A stretch of 7,434 bases of DNA from Acidobacteriota bacterium (GTDB lineage: Bacteria > Acidobacteriota > Blastocatellia > RBC074). The position numbers and the translations under genes were made by a program. This document shows positions 1-6,452 of the stretch, piece after piece (positions within the stretch are counted from its first letter, which is position 1; the number at the start of each line of letters is the position of its first letter). The DNA lies in contig JADJXM010000002.1 of NCBI GenBank assembly GCA_016715865.1, forward strand, positions 407,501 through 414,934, in the 5' to 3' direction. The notes below the pieces were generated by a model that was given only the letters and a program-made list of their open reading frames with translations, had not been told where the DNA came from and made no database searches.

Positions 1-97
1 GGGACGTGGAGATCCGCCGCTTGTCATAGACCTGGGTGGTGGTGATGTGACGATGCCCGAGCAGGTCCTGGACTTTGCGAATATCAACCTCGGCATC
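1..97 (-). pseudogene. C-terminal end of a tyrosine recombinase/integrase, fused in frame behind a DUF3800 fragment
   Basis: Read on the minus strand, this end of the window encodes DAEVDIRKVQDLLGHRHITT followed by TQVYDKRRISTS. This is the last conserved block of phage-type tyrosine recombinases: the LGH histidine, then a short helix with the tyrosine that attacks DNA (here in VYDKR). These enzymes catalyse site-specific integration and excision. The Arg and His-x-x-Arg boxes that normally lie upstream are absent, because the same open frame continues upstream into DUF3800 sequence. The piece runs off the left edge, so its true stop is not seen. Without the first catalytic residues it cannot be an active recombinase. 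The exact join is uncertain by about 20 bases, because both parent families can have an 'A-T-L-L-L-D'-like stretch there. Confidence 0.7.
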
Positions 98-459
98 AAG
101 CAGCAGAGTCGCAGTGTAGTTCTCGGAGGCCGTTTTGAAGCGGATCGCCTCGGCCGTGGTCTGAATGGTCAGATCAAAATAGTCCTGGGAGCCGGCGTGA
201 TGTGAAAAGTAGACCGCTTCGGCAAAAAGAGGATTGGCCAGTACGGCTTCGATATAGGAGATGCGGATCTCGAATTTGGTCTTGTGCCATTTGCCCAGCC
301 GTTTTTTTGAAGAGTGCTCGATCTCGTGCAGGGCCTCGATCACCCGATCCAGCTGATGGTCGGTAATCACAACAGAAACCAGAAAAAACTTCCCTGCAGC
401 TCCCGGCCGGTCTCGTCAACGAAGCAGTAGATTTTTTGTTGTTGGGGGTGTGCGGCCAA
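98..459 (-). pseudogene. DUF3800-domain protein remnant, frameshifted in a T6 run
   Basis: The minus strand gives KIYCFVDETGRELQG near the start, which carries the D-E-[ST]-G signature at the N-terminus of DUF3800 proteins (an uncharacterised, RNase-H-like family common in mobile regions). It then reads LVSVVITDHQLDRVIEALHE, a KTKFEIR segment and HHAGSQDYFDLTIQTTAEAI, in the usual order. The first part and the rest are in different frames. Adding one base to the six-T run (A6 at 383-388 on the plus strand) restores GSFFLVSVV. As written, the upstream frame stops eight codons or fewer after the run. No ATG with a ribosome binding site precedes the DETG motif; an in-frame TTG at 459 is the only candidate start and is weak. 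The C-terminal part of DUF3800 is missing and replaced by recombinase sequence. I infer a dead gene, unless the frameshift is a sequencing error. Confidence 0.65.
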
Positions 460-469
460 GGGAAGTATT

Positions 470-601
<132 letters not shown>

Positions 602-608
602 TTAGTTT

Positions 609-848
<240 letters not shown>

Positions 849-882
849 AAAGCTTGCATCTCCTTAAAATCCATTCGTGTAA

Positions 883-912
883 AGAATACCGCCTTAGGGG
901 CTTACTCGGCAA
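883..912 (-). promoter_or_regulatory. Possible sigma-70 promoter of the toxin-antitoxin operon
   Basis: On the minus strand TTGCCG (912-907) and TATTCT (888-883) are separated by 18 bases. Each matches the sigma-70 consensus at four of six positions. The -10 box lies about 35 bases before the antitoxin ATG. The small inverted repeat ATTC/GAAT at 873-887 overlaps the -10 box and could be an operator, but it is short. Confidence 0.35.
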
Positions 913-987
913 TGAAAAGAGCAGTGAAGTGACAGACGACATGTTGGTTATCATTCGCCTTTAACTTTTTGTTGGATATCAGTCGAA

Positions 988-1039
988 AATATTATTATCA
1001 TAAAATTGTCTTGACTCCCTCCCCCTTTTTTGCTAGTGT
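988..1039 (+). promoter_or_regulatory. Sigma-70-like promoter with A/T-rich upstream tract, driving the central gene cluster
   Basis: TTGACT (1011-1016) and TAGTGT (1034-1039) are separated by exactly 17 bases. The -35 box matches five of six consensus positions; the -10 box is weaker. An almost pure A/T stretch (988-1007) lies just upstream of the -35 box, as an UP element would. The spacer is an unusual pyrimidine run of C and T. Transcription would begin near 1046, leaving a leader of about 265 nt before the first gene. Confidence 0.55.
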
Positions 1040-1045
1040 CCCCCG

Positions 1046-1311
1046 CAAGCCCCAAAGAAATGAATAATAAGCAGTCTAACTCAGCTAACTAATCATTTTC
1101 CAATACGATTAACGATGTCAACGACGTAGACATCCATGATCTTACTTGCTGACGATCGCCGATTAGGCCATTAATAACCAAGTTATTATCGAATCGTCAA
1201 AACGATTGATTTATTCCTGTAAGTCGGCATGGTATTTCAGGGCAGTGTTCACTCCTACTCGTGAAGGGTAAGGAAATTGTGTCGCCCAGCGATGCCGAAT
1301 TGGAGGGATTT
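1046..1311 (+). promoter_or_regulatory. Long structured 5' leader with three perfect hairpins
   Basis: No supportable gene lies between the promoter and the ATG at 1312. Within the leader GATGTC/GACATC pairs at 1114-1119 with 1129-1134 (9-nt loop), TAATAAC/GTTATTA at 1172-1178 with 1182-1188 (3-nt loop), and AATCGT/ACGATT at 1192-1197 with 1202-1207 (4-nt loop). GACGAT at 1151-1156 can also pair with ATCGTC at 1193-1198, enclosing the second hairpin, but this excludes the third. The motif ACGAT(T) recurs through the region. Two alternative folds in a long leader suggest attenuation, RNA-based sensing or a binding site. I recognise no known riboswitch class. Only pairing is seen; function is inferred. 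Confidence 0.4.
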
Positions 1312-1899
1312 ATGACTAATCAAGCGCTTTTTCGCAGACTCAAAGTCTCAAGAAATAAGATCTTATTGATGCTCTTACTTTTTCTGTCAGGCGCCATGAA
1401 TATACTCTTGTCTGCAAAAGTGAATTCTCAAAAGCATGAGCTGGTTTCAGCGAGAGAATGGGGATTTGGTGTTGGAAGAACAGCGCAGCCACTGAGAGCT
1501 CATAACCTGAATGGTGTTCCGGCGTCAGTACCATTGACAGGAGATGTAATGCCAACGGTTGTTTATGTCTATTCACCGCAGTGCATTTGGTCTTCCCGTA
1601 ATATTGATAATATAAACACGCTTATAAGAGAGACGAAAGGGAAGTACAAGTTTGTTGGCCTGGCATTATCCGATGCTTCCCTTGATCAGTATATATTAAA
1701 GAACAATCTTTCTATACCGACTTTCAAAATGCCGGACAAATGCAGCAAGGGTGATTTAAGAGTTGTTGGGACTCCGCAAACGATCGTCTTATCAAAAAAG
1801 GGACAGATACTTAAAAATTGGTACGGAGCGTATTCCGGAAGTCTTAAAACTGAAGTTGAAAACTATTTTGGCTTAACACTTCCCGGGACAATAAGATAA
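1312..1899 (+). CDS. Membrane-anchored thioredoxin-fold (TlpA/redoxin-like) protein with CxxS site, 195 aa
   Basis: The start at 1312 is preferred over an in-frame GTG at 1261 because GGAGG at 1302-1306 lies five bases before the ATG. Residues 17-34 form one hydrophobic span preceded by Arg/Lys residues, so the protein is anchored with its main domain outside the cytoplasm. The domain follows the thioredoxin fold: strand PTVVYVYSPQ, active-site C91-I-W-S94, a long helix, a strand FVGLALS, then VVGTPQTIVL with the cis-proline at P155 before the last strands. The second active-site cysteine is replaced by serine; one other cysteine, C144, precedes the cis-Pro loop. CxxS proteins of this fold act by mixed disulfide formation, isomerisation or reduction rather than simple oxidation. 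It is followed 85 bases later by a cysteine-rich secreted peptide, its likely substrate by context only. Confidence 0.75.
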   Translation: MTNQALFRRLKVSRNKILLMLLLFLSGAMNILLSAKVNSQKHELVSAREWGFGVGRTAQPLRAHNLNGVPASVPLTGDVMPTVVYVYSPQCIWSSRNIDNINTLIRETKGKYKFVGLALSDASLDQYILKNNLSIPTFKMPDKCSKGDLRVVGTPQTIVLSKKGQILKNWYGAYSGSLKTEVENYFGLTLPGTIR

Positions 1900-1923
1900 A
1901 TGTGTGGCTCGTAGCTGTATTCT

Positions 1924-1945
1924 GCCATTGCCCTAAAGCAGTGGC
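1924..1945 (+). promoter_or_regulatory. 8-bp stem-loop between redoxin and cysteine-rich peptide genes
   Basis: GCCATTGC (1924-1931) pairs with GCAGTGGC (1938-1945) through a six-base loop, with a single G-U pair. No run of T follows, so it is not a classical terminator. It may be an RNA-processing or stabilising element that adjusts the level of the downstream peptide mRNA, or a partial terminator. Confidence 0.35.
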
Positions 1946-1984
1946 TCAAACCCATCTCGAAACTACCATAGGAGGTCTTCGATT

Positions 1985-2212
1985 ATGAAAAATATGAAAG
2001 CAAGATTAAGGCAGTTGATATTTTGCACTGTAGTTTGCCTTTCAATGGCAATAACCGGAGGGTCGGGTTATATTCTGTATGTGGTGAATGCACAGGCGGA
2101 CCCTGAAGGGTGCAGGGGATGTTTGGGGCAATATGAATGCGGGCAGGGTACGACCTGTCAAAGTGGTTGTTGCCCGGCCGACTGCTCAGCATATGTAAAC
2201 TCCTGTCAATGA
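1985..2212 (+). CDS. Secreted cysteine-rich peptide precursor with cystine-knot-like spacing, 75 aa
   Basis: GGAGG at 1971-1975 lies nine bases before the ATG. Residues 1-10 are basic, residues 11-34 are hydrophobic, and A36-Q37-A38 gives a signal-peptidase site before D39. The mature product would have 37 residues and eight cysteines (43, 46, 52, 58, 62, 63, 67, 74). The last six follow C-x5-C-x3-CC-x3-C-x6-C, which fits the C-C-CC-C-C spacing of inhibitor-cystine-knot (knottin) peptides. The first two form an additional CxxC. The mature part is otherwise rich in Gly, Gln and small residues with no further hydrophobic span. I recognise no named family. An extracellular disulfide-stabilised effector, toxin, inhibitor or signalling peptide are all possible. 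A metal-binding or redox-active peptide is the main alternative. The adjacent thioredoxin-fold gene supports disulfide chemistry outside the cytoplasm. Confidence 0.65.
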   Translation: MKNMKARLRQLIFCTVVCLSMAITGGSGYILYVVNAQADPEGCRGCLGQYECGQGTTCQSGCCPADCSAYVNSCQ

Positions 2213-2327
2213 AGTGTTCGAAGTGAGAAGGAATGCTTCTATTCATTGCTTTTCGCTGAGCATCATTGAAGTTCTGAGCATTTAGTCGACAAAATATCAA
2301 CAGCATAATCGTATAGCCGGGAGAATA
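2213..2327 (+). other. Intergenic stretch after the peptide gene
   Basis: This stretch holds no supportable gene. The octamer CTGAGCAT occurs twice close together within 2250-2285. I see no terminator with a T-run, so transcription may continue into the next gene. Confidence 0.3.
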
Positions 2328-2375
2328 ATGCGAGTAATGCAATCAATCGCATGTTGTCTCGGCTGCACGGTTTAA
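2328..2375 (+). CDS. Possible 15-codon leader peptide ahead of the large membrane-anchored protein
   Basis: ATG at 2328 is preceded by GGGAG at 2319-2323 with a four-base gap. It reads MRVMQSIACCLGCTV and stops at TAA 2373-2375. The stop is 33 bases before the preferred start of the large downstream gene, so translation could be coupled. Three cysteines in 15 residues (CCLGC) echo the cysteine-rich theme of the cluster. It may equally be chance, or the remnant of an older N-terminus. No other evidence for expression exists. Confidence 0.25.
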   Translation: MRVMQSIACCLGCTV

Positions 2376-2408
2376 ATTTTGATTGAAAATTTGAAAATGA
2401 GGCTTGTG

Positions 2409-3935
2409 ATGTCAAAACCTATTTTTGCTTTACCAGCAATGATTGCTATTTTAATGGCTCTCTTCTGGTTTACGCCCACAAGCGACTCTTCCTTAGAAAG
2501 AAATTTCCCCGAGGGACAAGATGAGAAATCAGCAAAGAAAAATAAAATTGATGAAGAAGTTGATCTATTAATCGAACGAGCCAGAAATGCGCCACCTGAG
2601 ATTGCGGCTGACATTATTTTTCAGTTGCTTGAAGCCAATTATGTGATAGGTCCCGGCAGAAAAATACAGCTTCTGGAAGAGCTTTTCGACCTCTCATATA
2701 ATGCTCAGCATAAAATTAAACTTCGAGGATCAATAGATAGTACTGATAGCAGGATTGGAAACTTAAATTATGCATACAGCCTAAATTTAGATTCGCTTTC
2801 AATTCAATGCAGGGTGATCAGGTTGATGATTCCCATTAAAAGAGATCGTGCAGTTGAGCTATTTAAGAGGGTACAACTCCCGGATCTTGACCCGCTCACG
2901 TGTCAGGATCTTATGGGGTATGATATTTCGATCTATTATGATGCTTTGCGGGATATAGTGAGTACGGCCCTTACTGATAATGAAAATAAACAGATTGAAG
3001 TTCGTAATCTGATTGGGAATGCAATATCCGGTATCTCCTCGTCATTGCAATTCAGTGCGGTTGCAAAGATGCTCGCAACATTGGATTTGACATCGGATGA
3101 ATTATCTTATTTTGTGCCTGCTTTTGTCGTAAAACTTAAAAATCTGTCAAGCGACCCCAGGTCTCTGTCAATGTCAGTGCCCGGTGCTGGAGCTGAAATA
3201 GGCAGGCTTGCGATGAAGTGCAGAGCCAAGGGTGTTGTCTATGAAAGTATCCTTGACGGATACAGAAATTTTCTTGTGGAAAACATGACGAAGAGCCTGT
3301 GTAATGATTACTCTGACATATCAAGACTCTCTCAGGATGTAACCAGAAACACGGATTCTTTTAACGATATATTGAAAGAGTTTTTTCCTGAAGGCAATCC
3401 TCGCATATTGCCTTTGAAAGCAGGACAATTGAATCCGAAAATAATTGAACAATCGCCGCTGATTGTTGATTATACAAAAACACCCTCCGGCGTGAAATTG
3501 CTGACTGGGATCAGGAATCTGAATTTTGATACGAATGGAGAGCCGCGGACTCTTGCCGATAAAGAGAAACCTGCCTGGAAAAATGAATTGTTAAATTATT
3601 ACAACTTAGTCAACTCAAGTTTCAGGGAAGAAGGTCTGTCGGATATCGATAATTTTCATAATAAATGTGCAATATTAGGTACGTTGCTTCAGATCGTGCC
3701 GCAATCCAACCCCAAGTATGACGATATTCTCAAGGATTATATCAGCTTTATTTCCCAGAATCGGACTCAGCAGGAAAACGTTATTGAATGGTTATGGCAG
3801 GCCAGGGTTGTGCTGCTTCGTATGAAGTTGACAAAACAATCTCCGGATTCGGTATTGAAAGCCCTGTCGGATTCAGGGGATGAATTACTGAAACTGATTG
3901 CCGAGACGAGAATGTTTAAAGCGAAAAATAAATGA
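2409..3935 (+). CDS. Membrane-anchored, mostly helical protein of unknown function, about 508 aa
   Basis: Start choice: GAGG at 2399-2402 lies six bases before ATG 2409. ATG 2397 and TTG 2379 are in frame but less well supported. Residues 5-21 (IFALPAMIAILMALFWF) form a single hydrophobic anchor followed by a polar, Ser/Glu-rich linker, so nearly all of the protein should lie outside the cytoplasm. From about residue 45 it is a succession of amphipathic helices (for example EVDLLIERARNAPPEIAADI) of the kind seen in helical-repeat scaffolds. The C-terminal third has an acidic/aromatic stretch around NKCAILGTLLQIVP and WLWQARVVLLRMK. No nucleotide-binding, protease or transport motif is visible, and I cannot assign a family. 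It has five scattered cysteines. It is the last gene of the central cluster and shares its AT-rich composition. A docking, export or receptor role for the peptide is only a guess. Confidence 0.65.
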   Translation: MSKPIFALPAMIAILMALFWFTPTSDSSLERNFPEGQDEKSAKKNKIDEEVDLLIERARNAPPEIAADIIFQLLEANYVIGPGRKIQLLEELFDLSYNAQHKIKLRGSIDSTDSRIGNLNYAYSLNLDSLSIQCRVIRLMIPIKRDRAVELFKRVQLPDLDPLTCQDLMGYDISIYYDALRDIVSTALTDNENKQIEVRNLIGNAISGISSSLQFSAVAKMLATLDLTSDELSYFVPAFVVKLKNLSSDPRSLSMSVPGAGAEIGRLAMKCRAKGVVYESILDGYRNFLVENMTKSLCNDYSDISRLSQDVTRNTDSFNDILKEFFPEGNPRILPLKAGQLNPKIIEQSPLIVDYTKTPSGVKLLTGIRNLNFDTNGEPRTLADKEKPAWKNELLNYYNLVNSSFREEGLSDIDNFHNKCAILGTLLQIVPQSNPKYDDILKDYISFISQNRTQQENVIEWLWQARVVLLRMKLTKQSPDSVLKALSDSGDELLKLIAETRMFKAKNK

Positions 3936-3952
3936 AGCCTATGCAAATAAAT

Positions 3953-3994
3953 AGATCGTTGCACCCGAGTTGCCTCTGCCGTTTAAGACGATCT
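3953..3994 (+). terminator. Weak terminator-like inverted repeat after the central cluster
   Basis: AGATCGT (3953-3959) pairs perfectly with ACGATCT (3988-3994) and is followed by TTAATC. The stem is only seven pairs with a 28-nt loop and the T-run is short, so termination would be inefficient. Its position 18 bases after the stop of the 508-aa gene is the main support. Confidence 0.3.
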
Positions 3995-4065
3995 TTAATC
4001 AGTGTGAATTTTTGATGCACTCCTCGCATCGATAGTAACGTAGTTCAGCCTGTATACGTGTGTTT

Positions 4066-4373
<308 letters not shown>

Positions 4374-4501
4374 ATTCTTTTCCTGGAATGTGAGATTTAG
4401 CGATACCTCTGGTAGGAGGAGGGGCTGCAAGGCCTCCTTATTCGAACACGAGCAGAAGCAAGGCCGTTGTCAAGCGCCTGACGTCCGTGCCACAGTGCAG
4501 G

Positions 4502-5923
4502 CTATGAGCTCTGTTCAGATTTCAGAGCGTGTAAATGTTTCTCGGCCACAATCTCAAGCACCTTTTGCCAATCGGTTGAAAGCGGCCTGGTCGGATCAAA
4601 CCCTGAGTTAGAAGTCAGAGTTGAGGAATTTCCATCGGCCTGCCGATGCTCGATCACGGCTTGGTAGATGGCTTCGGCCTGCTCGGCCGCCAGCTTCGAG
4701 ATCTGATCTTTGACCTTTCTGCCTTGCAATCCACTGCCGTAGAGAGCCGCCTTGGATCCGAGCGCCGGAGCGGCCGCCGAAGGGATCTTCCGGCCGGTGC
4801 GGCGTCTCGCCAGTTTACGCACCGCCGAGCGCTTATCTTGAGTGAGCCGTGGCTTCTGGTAGAGGAAATCCTCATCCTTGGTGAGCAGATGCCAGGCCAG
4901 TTCAGTCAACTTGCGAGCGACCGCGACCACGGCGACATTATGTCCGCGTTTGGCGCTGACGCGTGTGTAGAGGGCGCGCAATGGACCAGGGGCCTTGCGC
5001 AGATGTTCGGCCGCCTCGACGGCCAGCCATCTGGCGTCGCTGCGCCCGGTCTTGGTGATCTTGCCGTGACGGGCCTGAGTGTCGCCGGATTGGTAGGTCG
5101 AAGGGACCAGGCCGAAGTAGGAGGCGAGTTGCTTGGCTTTGCTGAAGCGTTTGATGTCGCCGATGGCGGCAAGCAGCCCGGCTCCGACCACCATCGAGAC
5201 GCCGTGAATCGATAAGAGATGATCCAGTTGAGCGCGCAGCTTTGGACGCTCGGCGATGAAGGCGGCGATGGCGCCTTCGACTTCACGCAGATGGCTCTCC
5301 AGACGATCGAGCTCGATCAGGATCGCGCGCAGTCTGAGCCGGTCGAGTTGATCACAGCCCTGATCCGAAGCCTCGCACAAGGCTTCGAGCCACTTTCTGC
5401 CGGCCGCACCGAACAAATCCTCGAACTGGTATTCGATCAGATTACGATGCAAGATCGAGTGAACGGTGTTCTTTAGTTCAGTCCGGCGATCGACCAGAGA
5501 TCTGCGGTCACAAAACAGGTGTCGCAATGACTCCGTATCGAGATCCGGTAACCAGACCAAAGGCAGATAGCCGGCGCGGGCCAGTTCGGCCAGTACTCTG
5601 GCATCGATCTTGTCGGTCTTGATCTTGGCCGAGGCGATCATCTTAGTGCGGATCGGATTGGAGGTCAGGATTTGTGCAGGTGATTGTTGGAGCAGCCGAG
5701 TGATGGCATTGGAGTTTGTCGTGACTTCCAGTGCGACGGTATCGAATTCACTCAGCTCGGCAGCAAGAAGAGGGAAGTTCTCGCGGGTAGTGGGAAATCG
5801 TCAGGCGGCAACCTGTTCGCCCTCGGCATTGAGGAGGACGAGTTGTGTTTCACGTTTGGCCAGATCGAGCCCGATCCAGCGAGGAGATTGATCATCGGGC
5901 AGACGAATGGGTAGTAAAGACAT
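4502..5923 (-). pseudogene. IS110-family transposase (DEDD), interrupted by an in-frame TGA
   Basis: ATG at 5923 is preceded by GGAGG eight to nine bases upstream. The full frame would give 473 residues. The N-terminal RuvC-like DEDD domain has D20 (IGLDLAK), E66 (VALEV), D104 and D107 (KTDKIDARV), the four catalytic acids of the family. The C-terminal transposase_20-type domain follows: LLSIHGVSMVVGAGLLAAIG, RFSKAKQLASYFGLVPSTYQ, then SGDTQARHGKITKTG, with S279 the likely nucleophile. A long basic tail follows. Codon 41 is TGA (complement of 5801-5803), between VAA and RFPTTRENF. A single C-to-T change from CGA would explain it. Translation restarting at the internal ATG 5641 would lose D20 and E66, so that product could not be active. 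The length exceeds the common 320-420 residues of IS110 transposases because of the tail. Confidence 0.85.
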
Positions 5924-5979
5924 GGCATTTTCCTCCGAGTCAGAGCCTTTGAAGTGGAATCACCGACACCGGGACGCCA

Positions 5980-6145
5980 CCTGCGCTTCGCTTGAAGCGA
6001 GCGACACACATTGATGCGATCTCAGAGATCAAAAAGGCGCGTGCGGCGGGGACACTCACTTACGACCTCAGGTTCGTGACCTATACGCGTAGTCGAGTGA
6101 ACCCGCTGCGACTCGCTACAGCATTGCACGAGTCTCGCAGCGCAT
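5980..6145 (-). ncRNA. Candidate IS110 bridge RNA / structured region upstream of the transposase
   Basis: In IS110-group elements a bridge RNA is made from the non-coding end upstream of the transposase and holds loops that pair with target and donor DNA. Here this segment has CGCTTC/GAAGCG (5984-5989 with 5994-5999), GATCT/AGATC (6018-6022 with 6026-6030), and two competing stems: GTAG(T)CGAGT with ACTCGCTAC (6089-6098 with 6111-6119) and GCTGCGACTCG with CGAGTCTCGCAGC (6105-6115 with 6129-6141, two-base bulge). The span of about 165 nt is close to known bridge RNAs. Pairing is seen; the RNA itself and its ends are inferred. Confidence 0.35.
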
Positions 6146-6331
6146 CCCGATGCCTTTCACAGGATAGAATGAATCACTAACGGCTGATGCGTCCACCAAC
6201 TGAGAGTAATTCAGACTTTCGCGATCGGGACATGGGAATAACTGCGAAACTTGCGCAACGGTCTTTTCATACCATTTACGACGGAGACGGGATGTGCGCG
6301 GCAACCAGCGGAGGGGTTAGTTCCAGGACAA
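6146..6331. other. Stretch with no recognisable gene between IS110 region and receiver fragment
   Basis: I see no supportable coding sequence, RNA gene or repeat here. Short open frames on both strands lack family motifs and ribosome binding sites. It may contain the end of the IS110 element and eroded upstream sequence of the receiver fragment. Confidence 0.3.
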
Positions 6332-6447
6332 GGGCTGGCCCTCGCCGCCGGGTTCAAGTGCACCTCGCGAAACCGGTCGAACCCGTAGCCCTCGCCAAGG
6401 CCGTCGCCCGCATCCTCGGACGCAGCGACGAAGGAATTACGCTTTAA
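6332..6447 (+). pseudogene. C-terminal tail of a response-regulator receiver domain, frameshifted
   Basis: Frame one gives GLALAAGF and frame two gives VHLAKPVEPVALAKAVARIL before the stop at 6445-6447. Joined they read ALAAGF-[Q]-VHLAKPVEP, the last strand and helix of a CheY-like receiver, with the conserved K-P pair of the phosphorylation site. One missing base between 6350 and 6356 (TTCAA instead of TTCCAA) explains the break. The phosphorylated aspartate and the rest of the domain are not present upstream. Such tails commonly close hybrid sensor kinases. The piece stops five bases before the long inverted repeat that follows. Confidence 0.6.
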
Positions 6448-6452
6448 TTTGA

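Larger units (their letters stand above)
4380..6145 (-). mobile_element. IS110-family insertion sequence, ends not resolved
   Basis: The element is defined by its transposase (minus strand) and by non-coding flanks of a size usual for IS110 members. Upstream of the transposase is a structured segment that may encode the bridge RNA. Downstream of it, an AGGAGG/CCTCCT stem (4414-4419 with 4433-4438) lies about 65 bases beyond the stop. IS110 elements usually lack long terminal inverted repeats and need not duplicate their target, so the ends cannot be set by eye. The limits given are approximate: the left limit is the end of the RHS fragment and the right limit is the end of the hairpin region. 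Confidence 0.45.

Noticed and set aside
174..419. 81-aa open frame on the minus strand
   Set aside because: It lies in another frame of the DUF3800 remnant, whose motifs are recognisable in the neighbouring frames.
1060..1175. Two tiny leader ORFs (10 codons from 1060, 12 codons from 1137)
   Set aside because: Neither has a ribosome binding site. The second resembles the start of a response regulator only by chance in a few residues.
1261..1311. GTG start 17 codons upstream for the redoxin gene
   Set aside because: No ribosome binding site precedes it, whereas GGAGG stands at a correct distance before ATG 1312. The extra residues are polar and would push the membrane anchor inward.
1983..2342. 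119-aa open frame on the minus strand opposite the cysteine-rich peptide
   Set aside because: It has no family motif or convincing start. The plus strand has a Shine-Dalgarno, signal peptide and cleavage site.
4646..5215. 189-aa open frame on the plus strand
   Set aside because: It is antisense to the transposase, whose minus-strand frame has clear family motifs. The plus frame has none.
5801..5803. TGA recoding (selenocysteine or readthrough) in the transposase
   Set aside because: IS110 transposases are not known to use recoding, and no conserved Cys belongs at this position. A point mutation is simpler.
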